Assembly (NCBI RefSeq): GCF_000336755.1
Contig: NZ_AOLK01000022.1
Span: 132,747-196,746 of the forward strand
Reading direction: 5' to 3'
From: Haloferax elongans ATCC BAA-1513
Lineage (GTDB): Archaea; Halobacteriota; Halobacteria; Halobacteriales; Haloferacaceae
DNA length: 64,000 bases
Shown here piece after piece: positions 17,359-26,285 of the stretch. Position 1 is the first letter of the stretch; every line of letters begins with the position of its first letter. The translations under genes were made by a program, and so were the position numbers. Below the pieces are notes generated by a model that was given only the letters and a program-made list of their open reading frames with translations, was not told where the DNA came from and ran no database searches.

Positions 17359-18276
17359 TCAGGCGGACGACGGCGTCATGTCGATGTTGAGCGCCTTGCG
17401 GATAATCTGGGTGAAGCCCATCGAACACAGGAAGTACCAGACAATCCACGCCTGCATGGGACCGAGGACGCCCGCCGTCCAATCGACGGAGCCGACGAGC
17501 GGGAGCACGATGTTCTCGGTGATGATGTGCGGCTCTGCGTTCCCGCCGACGCCGATGGCCCAGTACATCCAGAGGAACACCGGAATGGTGAGGAACATAA
17601 TCCAGACCATCGGGCGGAACTGCTCTTTGAACATCCCCATCTGGTCGCCCATGGCTTCCATCTGCTCTTCCTGGATCTTCTCCAGTGCGGCGTCGTCACC
17701 GCGTTCCTTGGCGTCCTTCTGCCGCCGTTGGATGTCCTTCATCCGCTCTTGGTACTTGCCCATCTTCTCCATGTCCATCAGGTTCGCCTGCAGGAGCGTG
17801 GAGTAGAGGCCAGTTGCGAGCGCGAGCACCATCACGACGGCGTAGAACGGGAGCATCTCGGCCAGCGGGCCGAGCGCGAGGTCCATAGCGCCGCCGATGA
17901 TGTTTCGGACTTCGGAGACCGAGTAGCCGAGGAACAGGCCGACGGTCACGACGGCCGCGCCCTTGTCGTACTTCGACCACGAGGAGTCGCCGGTGTCGAT
18001 AGACGGCGTCGACGTCGACGACGAACTCGTCGAAGAATCGTCGTCTTCGAGACCGGCGCGTGCACCTTCGGGGTCCGCGAGTCGGAAACCCTCCTCGCCG
18101 TCGACGAGGATTCCCTTCTCGATGAGACGACCCCACTGACCACTCGTGAGTTCGTCGCGGACGTCCGCCCACTCGACTTCGCCGCCGTCCGCCCGTTCGA
18201 GGACGACTTCGACGGCGGTGCGCATGTCGGCGTCTGTGCCGACGAGGTCGCGCACCTTCGATTCGATTCGTGCCAT
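17359..18276 (-). CDS. DUF106 (EMC3/TMCO1, Oxa1-superfamily) membrane insertase-like protein
   Basis: 305 aa. The N-terminal 75 residues are soluble and charged, then a Ser/Thr/Asp-rich linker, then the DUF106 core: one membrane segment (about 110-128), a second (about 143-160), a cytosolic coiled coil rich in Lys, Glu and Gln (LMDMEKMGKYQERMKDIQRR onward, about 167-210), and membrane segments at about 222-240 and 275-295. This three-helix core with a charged coiled-coil hairpin is that of the Oxa1/YidC/EMC3 superfamily, which inserts membrane proteins. Gene order adk-DUF106-cmk-truB is conserved in archaea, near secY in many species. The Ser-rich linker and N-terminal domain are haloarchaeal additions. 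Confidence 0.88.
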   Translation of the reverse strand: MARIESKVRDLVGTDADMRTAVEVVLERADGGEVEWADVRDELTSGQWGRLIEKGILVDGEEGFRLADPEGARAGLEDDDSSTSSSSTSTPSIDTGDSSWSKYDKGAAVVTVGLFLGYSVSEVRNIIGGAMDLALGPLAEMLPFYAVVMVLALATGLYSTLLQANLMDMEKMGKYQERMKDIQRRQKDAKERGDDAALEKIQEEQMEAMGDQMGMFKEQFRPMVWIMFLTIPVFLWMYWAIGVGGNAEPHIITENIVLPLVGSVDWTAGVLGPMQAWIVWYFLCSMGFTQIIRKALNIDMTPSSA

Positions 18277-18390
18277 TACGGACTCGTTGGCAATCGGCCG
18301 TTATCAAGCTTTTACTCTGTGGGCGTGAGCGCGCACAAGTGAGACTCGCCGCTAGACGGACGATAGCGTCGAAAAAGACGAAATGGAGGC

Positions 18391-19017
18391 TTACGCGTCG
18401 TCGACGATGTCGGCGACGTCCTCGAAGACCTCGTCCGGCGTCTGCTCGCCGTCGACCTCGACGAGGACGCCCTCGTCGCGGTAGTGTTCGATAACGGGAG
18501 CCGTGTTCTCGTCGAAGACCGACAGGCGCTCGCGGACGGTCTCTTCGGTGTCGTCGTCGCGCTGGATGAGTTCGCCACCGCACTCGTCGCAGACGCCCGC
18601 TTCTTCGGGCTGATTGAACTTCACGTGGAAGTTGGTGCCGCACTCGGAACAGACGCGGCGGCCGGTGAGACGCTCGACGAGTTCGTCTTCGGCGACGTTC
18701 AGGTAGACGACAGCGTTGAGGTCCGTAATCTCGGTGAGGTACTCCGCCTGCGAGAGGTTTCGCGGGTACCCGTCGAGAACGTAGCCGTCGGCGTCCTCCA
18801 GAGCGGCCTTGACGATTTCGTTGACGACGGCGTCGGGGACGAGTTCTCCCTTTTCCATGAACGACCGCGGCGTCCCGTACTCCGTCTCCATGTCCTTGTT
18901 CGCGCGGAGCGCGTCACCTGTGGTGACGTGTTCGACGTCGTACTCCTCGGCGAGTCGCTTCGACTGCGTGCCCTTCCCGGCGCCGGGGGCACCGAGCAGG
19001 AGGATGCGCTTTCCCAT
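18391..19017 (-). CDS. adk: Adenylate kinase with zinc-finger LID
   Basis: 208 aa from ATG 19017. The frame extends upstream, but [20 protein letters not shown] is the canonical start, and a CTATATGC box on the minus strand (19040-19047) lies about 27 bases away. P-loop [10 protein letters not shown] at residues 8-17, DGYPRN near 85, and a LID with four cysteines (CSECG ... CDECG, about 124-146) as in zinc-binding adenylate kinases. It converts ATP and AMP to two ADP. First gene of the adk-DUF106-cmk-truB block. Confidence 0.94.
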   Translation of the reverse strand: MGKRILLLGAPGAGKGTQSKRLAEEYDVEHVTTGDALRANKDMETEYGTPRSFMEKGELVPDAVVNEIVKAALEDADGYVLDGYPRNLSQAEYLTEITDLNAVVYLNVAEDELVERLTGRRVCSECGTNFHVKFNQPEEAGVCDECGGELIQRDDDTEETVRERLSVFDENTAPVIEHYRDEGVLVEVDGEQTPDEVFEDVADIVDDA

Positions 19018-19224
19018 ATCGTCCACCACCCGGCGAGAGCATATAGTGTTGAAGATACGCGCCCAGTTCTGCGACGAAAGTGCTCCATGGTACCGCTTTC
19101 GTCCCCTCTCTATCGAGGGCGTCACGAAGGACGAGACCCGAACGACACAGATACAAGAACTATTTGCTGGTTTTTCTGACGTGGAGCGACACGTTCAACG
19201 GGAACGACCACGTTGTCACGACTG

Positions 19225-19356
19225 ATGCGTGGCTTACTGTCCAACACTGGTCCCTTCGCGCGGCTGATTGGCTGGTGGCACTCGCTCGACCGTGGGTGGC
19301 AGGCGACCACACTCGGTGTCGTGCTGGTGAGCGCCCTCTCCGTTGTTGGGCCGTGA
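19225..19356 (+). CDS. Possible 43-aa small protein overlapping the exporter start
   Basis: ATG 19225, TGA 19354-19356. The peptide begins MRGLLSNTGPFARLIGWW, continues with SLDRGWQATTLGVVLVSAL and ends in VVGP. The second half is a short membrane segment. Its TGA overlaps the GTG start of the following exporter gene in the sequence GTGA, the classic overlap of translationally coupled genes. This coupling, the amphipathic N-terminus and the haloarchaeal codon use argue for a real small gene. No family is recognised. Confidence 0.5.
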   Translation: MRGLLSNTGPFARLIGWWHSLDRGWQATTLGVVLVSALSVVGP

Positions 19357-20357
19357 GTGAGGATTCTCGGGGACCGCTCGACGCTGTCCGTCGCCTCCTT
19401 CCCGGATTCGCACTTCTCGTCCTCATCGCCACCGCTTCCGTTCTCCTCGCGGACGCTGTTCCGGGCGTGAACGCTCTCCTCCTCGGCGTCGCACTCGGTG
19501 CACTTGTCGCAAATACTGCTGGTGTCCCCGACATCGCACAGCCGGGAATCCGAACACGGAAGCTCCTCCTCGAAACCGGAATCGTCCTCCTCGGTGCGCG
19601 AATCGCCATCGACGAACTCGTCGCGTCGGGGCCGATGCTCGTCGGCGCTGTCGTCGCGACTGTCGTCGCGAGCGTCGCGTTCGTCGAACTCATCTCACGA
19701 CGCGTGTTCGGACTCGCCGACGAGATGGGGTCGCTTCTCGCAGCGGGAGCGAGTGTCTGTGGCGTCTCCGCGGCGACGACCATCGCGGGGACCATCGACG
19801 CCGACGGAGAGTCGCTGACGCACGTCGTCGCTGCCGTCCTCCTGTTCGACGCACTCACGCTCGCCATCTTTCCCGCCCTCGGTAGCCTCCTTCCGCTGTC
19901 CGGGCAGCAGTTCGGTATCTGGGCTGGTCTGAGCATGTTCAGCACCGGCCCCGTCACTGCCGCCGGATTCGCCCATTCGGATGTCGCCGGGCAGTGGGCT
20001 ACCGTGACGAAACTGGCGCGCAACTCGATGCTCGGCGTCGTCGCGCTCTGGTACGCAGTGCACTACGCGGGCGGGCGCACGGACAGTCTCGCCTCGGCGG
20101 CAGAAGGCGTCCCACGGTTTCTCGTCGGATTCGGTCTCGTCGCTGCGGCCGCGAATCTCGGCCTCTTCGACCCGGAGACACTGTCGATAATCGACTCGGC
20201 GAGTGGCGCGCTGTTCGCCCTCGCGTTCGTCGGGTTGGGACTCGGCGTTCGGGTCGATTCGATGCGCAAGACTGGCGTGGCACCTGTCGTCGTCCTCGCG
20301 GCACATCTCGTGGCAGTGAGTGTCGTCTCGTTGGGGCTGGTCCTCGCCATCTTCTGA
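19353..20357 (+). CDS. YeiH/UPF0324-family putative membrane exporter
   Basis: 334 aa from GTG 19353. The frame is open back to 19080, but the N-terminal extension is Arg-rich and not membrane-like, whereas starting at the GTG gives the usual family length (330-350 aa). About ten membrane segments are visible. Family signatures include LLETGIVLLGARI (about 69-81), GASVCGVSAATTIAG (about 130-144) and FSTGPVTAAGFAHSD (about 195-209). Members are annotated as putative sulfate exporters with little direct proof. It is probably coupled to the 43-aa ORF upstream. Confidence 0.82.
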   Translation: MSEDSRGPLDAVRRLLPGFALLVLIATASVLLADAVPGVNALLLGVALGALVANTAGVPDIAQPGIRTRKLLLETGIVLLGARIAIDELVASGPMLVGAVVATVVASVAFVELISRRVFGLADEMGSLLAAGASVCGVSAATTIAGTIDADGESLTHVVAAVLLFDALTLAIFPALGSLLPLSGQQFGIWAGLSMFSTGPVTAAGFAHSDVAGQWATVTKLARNSMLGVVALWYAVHYAGGRTDSLASAAEGVPRFLVGFGLVAAAANLGLFDPETLSIIDSASGALFALAFVGLGLGVRVDSMRKTGVAPVVVLAAHLVAVSVVSLGLVLAIF

Positions 20358-20437
20358 AGGGCAGGTACGGCGCGCTAATCGCTCTAGAATCGACACGACG
20401 CGGGCGGTTTTTGTACCGAGGGAGTAAACGACCGCTC

Positions 20438-20836
20438 ATGACCCGATTCGAGGCCGACACGTCTCGCGAGCGCCGGAAACTCTTCGCTGACGCAGTCGTG
20501 GCGCACCGAAACCGCGGCAGCGCCTTCCTGACTATCGAAGCGGACCGCGACCCTGACCTCGACGGTGAGGACGCTCCCGGCCCGTGGGTGCAGTTCTCCG
20601 ATAAGACGTTCAACATGGACGTGACCGACGAGGAACTCGACCGGCTGAAAGACCTACTCTCGTCGTTTCCCGAGTTCCGAATCGACCAGTTAGAGAGCCC
20701 CGAAGAGGCCGAAGGAACCAACGTTCGCATCACTGCGCGCTCGGACGCGAACCGACTCGCTGGATTCGCCGACGAGGTGTTTCAGGCGGTATACGGCCGT
20801 GCGGAAGACTATCGTGCGTGGGTCGTCGCTATTTGA
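20438..20836 (+). CDS. Conserved haloarchaeal soluble protein, unknown function
   Basis: 132 aa, acidic, no membrane segment. ATG 20438 follows a GTTTTTG box by about 28 bases. The sequence has an N-terminal helix (RERRKLFADAVVAHRNRG), then a FLTIEADRDPD strand and an EELDRLKDLLSSFPEFRI helix. It ends in RAEDYRAWVVAI. No domain is recognised. Its position after the YeiH gene is not obviously functional. Confidence 0.6.
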   Translation: MTRFEADTSRERRKLFADAVVAHRNRGSAFLTIEADRDPDLDGEDAPGPWVQFSDKTFNMDVTDEELDRLKDLLSSFPEFRIDQLESPEEAEGTNVRITARSDANRLAGFADEVFQAVYGRAEDYRAWVVAI

Positions 20837-21044
20837 CGACCGAACTAAACGAACGTGATATTTCTGCGGCGAATATCACCTATTTCCGGACATGATTTGG
20901 GAACTTCTAAACCAGTTGGCTCCCAAGAAAGCGGTATGACTTCCCGACGGTCACGTTGTGGACCGGGCCGTGCTGTCCCGGCACAACACCGCTCCGCCGG
21001 GTCGAATCGACTACTGTACACCCCGTATCAATGTGCACGAAACC

Positions 21045-21518
21045 ATGACTGACGAGGTCGAGTCCCTGTTCTCGCGTCCGCTTCTCCCGCTTGCGAACGA
21101 GGCGGACGCCGAGGCGAGTTGTGCTGCCGCAGCCCCCCGTATCGTGGCCGAAGGCGGCCACGCGTACGTCGTCCACGTCATCGAGAAGGCTGGCGGTGCC
21201 CCCGACAAGGCCAGCGTCGAGCAGCGCGAAACGGTCGCGGAGGACATCTTCTCGCTCGCCCGCGGCGTCGCCACCGAGGCTGGCATCGAACTCGACACCG
21301 ACCTTCGGTTCGGAACCGACGTCGGCGACGCGATTCTCGATGCTGCCGAGGATATCGACGCGACAGCCATCGTGTTTACGCCCCGCGGCGGCCGGTCGTG
21401 GTGGGACCTGTTTTCCGGTGACGTTCGGGACCGACTCGTCCGCAACAGCGACCGCCCGGTTGTCGTGTTGCCAGCACAGCGCGATGACCACTCCGAGACG
21501 ATAGACGGTGAAACATGA
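21045..21518 (+). CDS. Universal stress protein, UspA family, upstream of an amino-acid transporter
   Basis: 157 aa from ATG 21045; earlier in-frame ATG at 20958 is less likely because the upstream sequence is not Usp-like. The Usp fold is present (ETVAEDIFSLARGVATEAG; DVGDAILDAAEDIDATAIVF; a C-terminal RPVVVLP strand), but the ATP-binding G-2x-G-9x-G-S motif is replaced by TPRGGRSWWDLFSGD, which is degenerate, so it may be a non-ATP-binding Usp. Its TGA overlaps the next ATG by 4 bases (ATGA), so it is coupled to the transporter, which itself carries Usp domains. Confidence 0.82.
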   Translation: MTDEVESLFSRPLLPLANEADAEASCAAAAPRIVAEGGHAYVVHVIEKAGGAPDKASVEQRETVAEDIFSLARGVATEAGIELDTDLRFGTDVGDAILDAAEDIDATAIVFTPRGGRSWWDLFSGDVRDRLVRNSDRPVVVLPAQRDDHSETIDGET

Positions 21519-23740
21519 CTGACGAAGAACTCGCAAAAGACCTTGGCCCGCTCGCAGCGCTGACGATTGGTATCGGGACGATGATTGGTGCCGGTATCTT
21601 CGTTCTCCCCGGTGCCGCAGTCAAAGAGGCGGGGCCGCTCGCTGCCGGTGCATTCGTCCTCGGTGGCACCATTGCCATCTTCACCGCTGCCTCCGCCAGT
21701 GAACTGGGGACTGCGATGCCGAAATCCGGCGGTGCGTACTACTACATCAACCACGCACTCGGCCCACTGTTCGGGAGCGTCGCTGGCTGGGGCAACTGGA
21801 TGGGCCTCGCGTTCGCGTCCGCGTTCTACATGACTGGCTTCGGGCAGTACGTCGTCACGTTCCTTCCCGTCCCGAGCCTGTCTATCGCCGGGATAACTAT
21901 CTCCGGTGTCAAAATCGTCGCACTCGCTGGCGGTGCACTGTTCGTGTTCATCAACTACGTCGGCGCGAAAGAGACCGGGAAACTACAGAACGCGATTGTT
22001 CTGATTCTCCTCGCAATCTTGGCCGTCTTCACCGTGTTCGGCCTGCTGAACGCCGACCTCGCCAAGCTTCGACCGTTCGTCCCGCCGGACAAGGGCATCA
22101 GCCCGCTGCTTCCCGTCACGGGCCTCGTCTTCGTCTCTTACCTCGGATTCGTCCAGATTACCTCGGTCGCCGAGGAAATCAAGAACCCCGGTAAGAACCT
22201 GCCACGTGCCGTGCTCGGGAGCGTTATCATCGTCACCGCGGTCTACGCACTCGTCCTCGTAACGGTGCTTGCCGCCGTCGACAACAGTCTCGTGGCCGGA
22301 AACGAGACCGCAGTCGTCGACGTGGCTCGGCACCTTATCGGTCCGGTTGGTGCAGGGGCGATGCTCTTCGGAGGACTCCTCGCCACGGCGTCGTCCGCGA
22401 ACGCCTCCATCCTCGCGTCCTCGCGCATCAACTTCGCGATGGGGCGCGACCAAATCGTCTCGTCGGAACTCAACGAGATTCACCCCCGATTCGGAACGCC
22501 GTACCGGTCGATTGGAATCACTGGTGGGTTCATCCTGCTTTTCATCCTCTTGGCCGACGTGGGAACGCTCGCGAACGCCGGGAGCGTGCTCCACCTGATT
22601 ATCTACGGCCTGCTCAACGTCTCGCTCATCGTGATGCGCGTGTCCGACCCCGAGGATTACCAACCGGACTACCGGGTGCCGCTGTACCCGTTCACGCCAA
22701 TCATTGGGGCGATTACGTCGTTCGCGCTCATCGCCTTCTTCGCCAACACCATCGTCCTGCTTGCGGTTGGATTCGTCGTGTTCGCCATGATTTGGTACGC
22801 GGTCTACGCCCGCGGCAAGGCGACGAAGCAGGGCATCCTCGGGAAGTACATCCTCTCGCGGTCGGAGCAGATTCCCGACGCTGCCGTCTCGGCGACCACC
22901 TCGGTCCAACCTGACGGTGGCTACCGCGTCATCGTCCCGCTGGCCAATCCCGAGAGCGAGGCCGACCTCATCAAACTCGCCGGGTCGGTCGCGAAAGCGC
23001 GGAACGGAACGCTCGTCGGTGTCCACATCGAACAAGTTCCCGACCAGACGGCACTCGAATCTGCCCGCGAAGAATTCGACTTCGCAGAGGCGGACGAACT
23101 GCTCGAGCAGGCCCGCATCGACGCCGACGAACTCGGTGTCCCAATCGAGACACACACCATCCTCTCACACCGGTCGTTCGAAGAGGTGTTCGACGCCGCA
23201 GAGACCTACAACGCCGACCTCATGGTGATGGGCTGGGGTCCCGACAGTCACGGTGCGCCCGGCCGCGCAGAGAGTGCCATCGAAGAGATGACCCACTCGC
23301 TGTCCTACGACGTGTTGGTCCTGAAAGACCGCGGCTTCGACCCATCTCGCGTGCTCGTCCCGACCGCCGGTGGCCCGGACTCCGACCTCTCGGCGTCCGT
23401 CGCCAACGTCATGCAGGAGTTCTACGACTCTGAAGTGACGCTCCTGCACGTCGCCGACGACAAACAGGAGGGTGAAGCCTTCCTCCGCGAGTGGGCCGAA
23501 GAGCGGGGCCTCGGCGATGCCAAACTGGTCGTCGAGACCGGCGATGTCGAGCGGGCAATCGAGTCGCACGCGGCCGATTGTTCGCTCCTGTTCATCGGTG
23601 CGACCGAACGCGGCTTGCTCTCACGCCTCGTCAGAGGGGCGCTGGTGCTGAACGTCGTCGACGACGTCGAGTGTTCGGTTCTCCTCGCCGAACAATCCAG
23701 AAAGCGGAGCCTCCGCGAGCGGCTCTTTGGGTCGGACTGA
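21515..23740 (+). CDS. APC-family amino acid permease with C-terminal double UspA domain
   Basis: 741 aa. Residues 1-435 form an APC-superfamily transporter with about 12 membrane segments; the first contains IGIGTMIGAGIFVLPG (about 18-33), the substrate-binding signature of the family. Residues about 465-605 and 608-735 are two Usp domains (YRVIVPLANPESE and RVLVPTAGGPDSD openings; GATERGLLSRLVRGAL as ATP-site remnant near 700). Such fusions are common in haloarchaea, where the Usp part probably senses ATP or nucleotide state to control import. Substrate is unknown, probably amino acids. Coupled to the preceding UspA gene. A hairpin with a T-run follows the stop. Confidence 0.9.
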   Translation: MTDEELAKDLGPLAALTIGIGTMIGAGIFVLPGAAVKEAGPLAAGAFVLGGTIAIFTAASASELGTAMPKSGGAYYYINHALGPLFGSVAGWGNWMGLAFASAFYMTGFGQYVVTFLPVPSLSIAGITISGVKIVALAGGALFVFINYVGAKETGKLQNAIVLILLAILAVFTVFGLLNADLAKLRPFVPPDKGISPLLPVTGLVFVSYLGFVQITSVAEEIKNPGKNLPRAVLGSVIIVTAVYALVLVTVLAAVDNSLVAGNETAVVDVARHLIGPVGAGAMLFGGLLATASSANASILASSRINFAMGRDQIVSSELNEIHPRFGTPYRSIGITGGFILLFILLADVGTLANAGSVLHLIIYGLLNVSLIVMRVSDPEDYQPDYRVPLYPFTPIIGAITSFALIAFFANTIVLLAVGFVVFAMIWYAVYARGKATKQGILGKYILSRSEQIPDAAVSATTSVQPDGGYRVIVPLANPESEADLIKLAGSVAKARNGTLVGVHIEQVPDQTALESAREEFDFAEADELLEQARIDADELGVPIETHTILSHRSFEEVFDAAETYNADLMVMGWGPDSHGAPGRAESAIEEMTHSLSYDVLVLKDRGFDPSRVLVPTAGGPDSDLSASVANVMQEFYDSEVTLLHVADDKQEGEAFLREWAEERGLGDAKLVVETGDVERAIESHAADCSLLFIGATERGLLSRLVRGALVLNVVDDVECSVLLAEQSRKRSLRERLFGSD

Positions 23741-23777
23741 GACGCGCACCCACTACTGCGAATCGAGTTTCTGTTTT

Positions 23778-23794
23778 CGGCGATTCGCCGTTTT
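23778..23794 (+). terminator. Hairpin with T-run after the APC-UspA gene
   Basis: CGGCGA-T-TCGCCG followed by TTTT, 38 bases after the transporter stop. A TTTTC run before the hairpin is also present. Confidence 0.5.
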
Positions 23795-23893
23795 CGATGC
23801 TTGTTTAACGCAGCGAATTTCCAACGCAGTTTAATTTGATATGAGTTCACCCCCACCACGGCATCTATAATCACCCCTCTCGTACCGAACTCT

Positions 23894-24844
23894 ATGTCGA
23901 GTACATCGGGTCTGACGTTCGACACGGTGGACGCCCCGGTCGAGGCGGAGGGGAAGTACGTCGATGTCGGCGACGTGACGCTGTATGCCGTCGAGGCAGG
24001 GCCTGAAGACGGTGACTTGGTCGTCCTTCTCCACGGTTTCCCGGAGTGTTGGTACGCGTGGAGCGAGTACCTCCGCCCGTTGACGCAGGCGGGATACCGG
24101 GTCGTCGTTCCCGACCAACGGGGCTACAACCTGAGCGACCACCCGGCAGCCGTCGATGCCTACCACATCGACGAACTCGCGAGCGACGTCGTCGGCCTTA
24201 TTCGGGCGCTCGGCAAGGAACGCGCCCACATCGTCGGCCACGACTGGGGCGGTGCCGTCGCGTGGTGGACCGCGCTTCATCACCCAGACCGAGTCCACTC
24301 GCTCACCGCGATGAACCTCCCGCACCCAACCGTCTTCGCACGGCATCTGCGACGTGACCCGGCACAACAGCTCAAGAGTTGGTACGTGCTGTTCTTCCAA
24401 CTCCCAAAGGTTCCAGAGTTACTCGCACCACTCGGTGACTATGCCCTCCTCGAACGGACACTTCGGGATTCGGCACTTCCGGGAACATTCACACCGACGG
24501 ACCTCGAACACTACCGGAAGGCGTGGGCTGTCCCCGACGCCTACGGGTCGATGGTCAACTGGTATCGTGCTGTCGTGCGCAGTCGGCCAGAACCACGAGA
24601 GACACAGGTCGATGCGCCCACGCTCGTCGTCTGGGGGAAGCGCGACCGATTCCTTCGCCAGAAGATGGCCAGAGAGAGCCTCACGTACTGCGCCGACAGT
24701 CACCTCAGGACGTTCGACGATGCGACACACTGGGTCCACCACGAAGAACCGGTGGCGGTCGCCCGGGCGCTGGTCGACCACTTCGACGACGCGTGGCGGA
24801 CACCGAACAACACGCCCGACGAAGCCGGCCACCGACCAATCTAA
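23894..24844 (+). CDS. Alpha/beta hydrolase, epoxide hydrolase-like
   Basis: 316 aa. The epoxide hydrolase signature is present: oxyanion-hole motif HGFPECWYAW (about 55-64), nucleophile Asp in GHDWGGAVAWW (about 116-126), a cap domain (about 140-235), an Asp in VVWGKRDRFL (about 252-261) and the catalytic His in DDATHWVHHEEP (about 279-290). Such enzymes open epoxides; haloalkane dehalogenases are closely similar, so substrate assignment is tentative. TCTATAATC at 23863-23871 is an excellent TATA box 27 bases before the ATG. Confidence 0.85.
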   Translation: MSSTSGLTFDTVDAPVEAEGKYVDVGDVTLYAVEAGPEDGDLVVLLHGFPECWYAWSEYLRPLTQAGYRVVVPDQRGYNLSDHPAAVDAYHIDELASDVVGLIRALGKERAHIVGHDWGGAVAWWTALHHPDRVHSLTAMNLPHPTVFARHLRRDPAQQLKSWYVLFFQLPKVPELLAPLGDYALLERTLRDSALPGTFTPTDLEHYRKAWAVPDAYGSMVNWYRAVVRSRPEPRETQVDAPTLVVWGKRDRFLRQKMARESLTYCADSHLRTFDDATHWVHHEEPVAVARALVDHFDDAWRTPNNTPDEAGHRPI

Positions 24845-25164
24845 GTCGGGCATCGTCTCGGTTCTGTGGGTGTACTGCGAAGCGGCTCACGTGTGAACGA
24901 CAGCGAAATCGTCAGTCAAAAGTAGGGTCTGTTTGGGTGTTCCTCGATTCCCCTATATAGGTCCACCGAGGGAACTTAGCGAGGTTCTTGTATCACCGGC
25001 CAAGAGACAGCAATGACGCGGGAGCAGTCCGGTGGTGGGAGTTTTGTATCCCTTCGTACCGCGCCGCGTCCTTCTTCATGAGCAGGGACGGGGGACCGTC
25101 CCACTTTCCTACCACTCAGAGATGGGATGAGTACGTTCTTACTCACGCGCCGCTGAGCGCGAAT
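24845..25164. other. 320-bp spacer with an orphan TATA-like palindrome, no supported gene
   Basis: The spacer has no frame of haloarchaeal character. A palindromic CCTATATAGG lies at about 24952-24961, a strong TATA-like element far from any annotated start. The only short ORF after it (MTREQSGGGSF..., 25013-25081, 22 aa) is too short to support. The element could drive a small RNA. The real promoter of the next gene is the GTTCTTACT box at about 25133-25141. Confidence 0.4.
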
Positions 25165-26190
25165 ATGACCGACCTCGGAAAGGTCGACCGCGACTTCTTC
25201 ACCGAGTACATCTACCCCCATCTCGGTGCCTCCCGAGACGACGTGACGCTCGGCCCGACACACGGCGTCGACTTCGGAGTGCTCGATATCGACGGCACCG
25301 CCGTCGCGCTCGCGACCGACCCACTTTCTGTCCTCCCGGAACTCGGCTTCGACCGTGCAGGTCGATTCGCACTCGACATCGTCCTGTCGGATGTCGCCGT
25401 CTCCGGTCTCGACCCATCACATCTCGCCATCTCCTTTACGCTCCCTCCGGAGATGACAGACGACCAGTTCGCCGAACTCTGGACCGCGATGCACGACGAG
25501 GCCGACGACCTTGGTGTGAGCATCGTCACCGGCCACACGGCCCGCTATTCGGGCTGTTCGTACCCGTGGGTCGGCGGCGCGACCGCCCTCGCAGTCGGCG
25601 ACCACGACAACCTGATTCGCCCCGACGGTGCCCGCCCCGGCGATGACGTGCTCGTAACCAAGGGTCCGGGCGTCGAGACTACTGGCCTCCTGACGACGCT
25701 CTTCCCGGAGGGGTTCGACGACCTCGACCCGGCGGTCCTCGCCACTGCACAGGACAGGCTAGACGAGACTGACGCCGTCCGCGACGCCATGACCGTCTCG
25801 GCCGCTGGTGGTCGCAACGTCCACGCCATGCACGACGCCACCGAAGGCGGCCTCTACGGCGCACTCAACGAGATTGCGAACAGTGCTGGCGTGCAACTGG
25901 AGATAGACACGTCGAGCATTCCATTCAGACCCGGCGTCCGGGACGTCTGTGACTACCTCGACATCGACCCGTGGCACTCGACGACTGCCGGAACGCTCGT
26001 CATCGCCACGGACCCGGCTGTCACCGACGATGTGCTCGCCGCACTCAGTTCGCGCGGGACACCAGTCGGTGTCGCGGGAACTGTCGTCGATGGCGATGGT
26101 GTCGTCGTCGATGGCGAGCGAGTCGAACACCCCGACGTCGACCCGGCGTGGGACGCCTACGACCGACTGGCTGGCAGACGCGACGACTAA
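25165..26190 (+). CDS. AIR synthase-related protein (PurM/HypE/ThiL fold)
   Basis: 341 aa from ATG 25165, 28 bases after a GTTCTTACT box; the frame runs further upstream but without a plausible start. The two-domain PurM/SelD/HypE/ThiL fold is visible: N-terminal ATP-binding half with LATDPLSVLPELG and DIVLSDVAVSGLDPSHL (about 45-100), and C-terminal half with AMHDATEGGLYGALNEI (about 218-234), the conserved segment of the superfamily. HypE is the closest in layout, but the C-terminal Cys of HypE is absent, so it is an AIR-synthase-related protein of unknown reaction. It precedes kynureninase on the same strand by 95 bases. Confidence 0.8.
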   Translation: MTDLGKVDRDFFTEYIYPHLGASRDDVTLGPTHGVDFGVLDIDGTAVALATDPLSVLPELGFDRAGRFALDIVLSDVAVSGLDPSHLAISFTLPPEMTDDQFAELWTAMHDEADDLGVSIVTGHTARYSGCSYPWVGGATALAVGDHDNLIRPDGARPGDDVLVTKGPGVETTGLLTTLFPEGFDDLDPAVLATAQDRLDETDAVRDAMTVSAAGGRNVHAMHDATEGGLYGALNEIANSAGVQLEIDTSSIPFRPGVRDVCDYLDIDPWHSTTAGTLVIATDPAVTDDVLAALSSRGTPVGVAGTVVDGDGVVVDGERVEHPDVDPAWDAYDRLAGRRDD

Positions 26191-26285
26191 CCACCGACAG
26201 GAGTCCTCGAACTATCCACCCCGAGGAGTATGCCTTGCCGTATGGCTCGCGAACCTACTTCGCAGAAAACGCCGTAGTAGTGAGT

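Noticed and set aside
25013..25081. 22-codon ORF after the orphan TATA element
   Set aside because: Too short to support and without family, conservation or membrane character.
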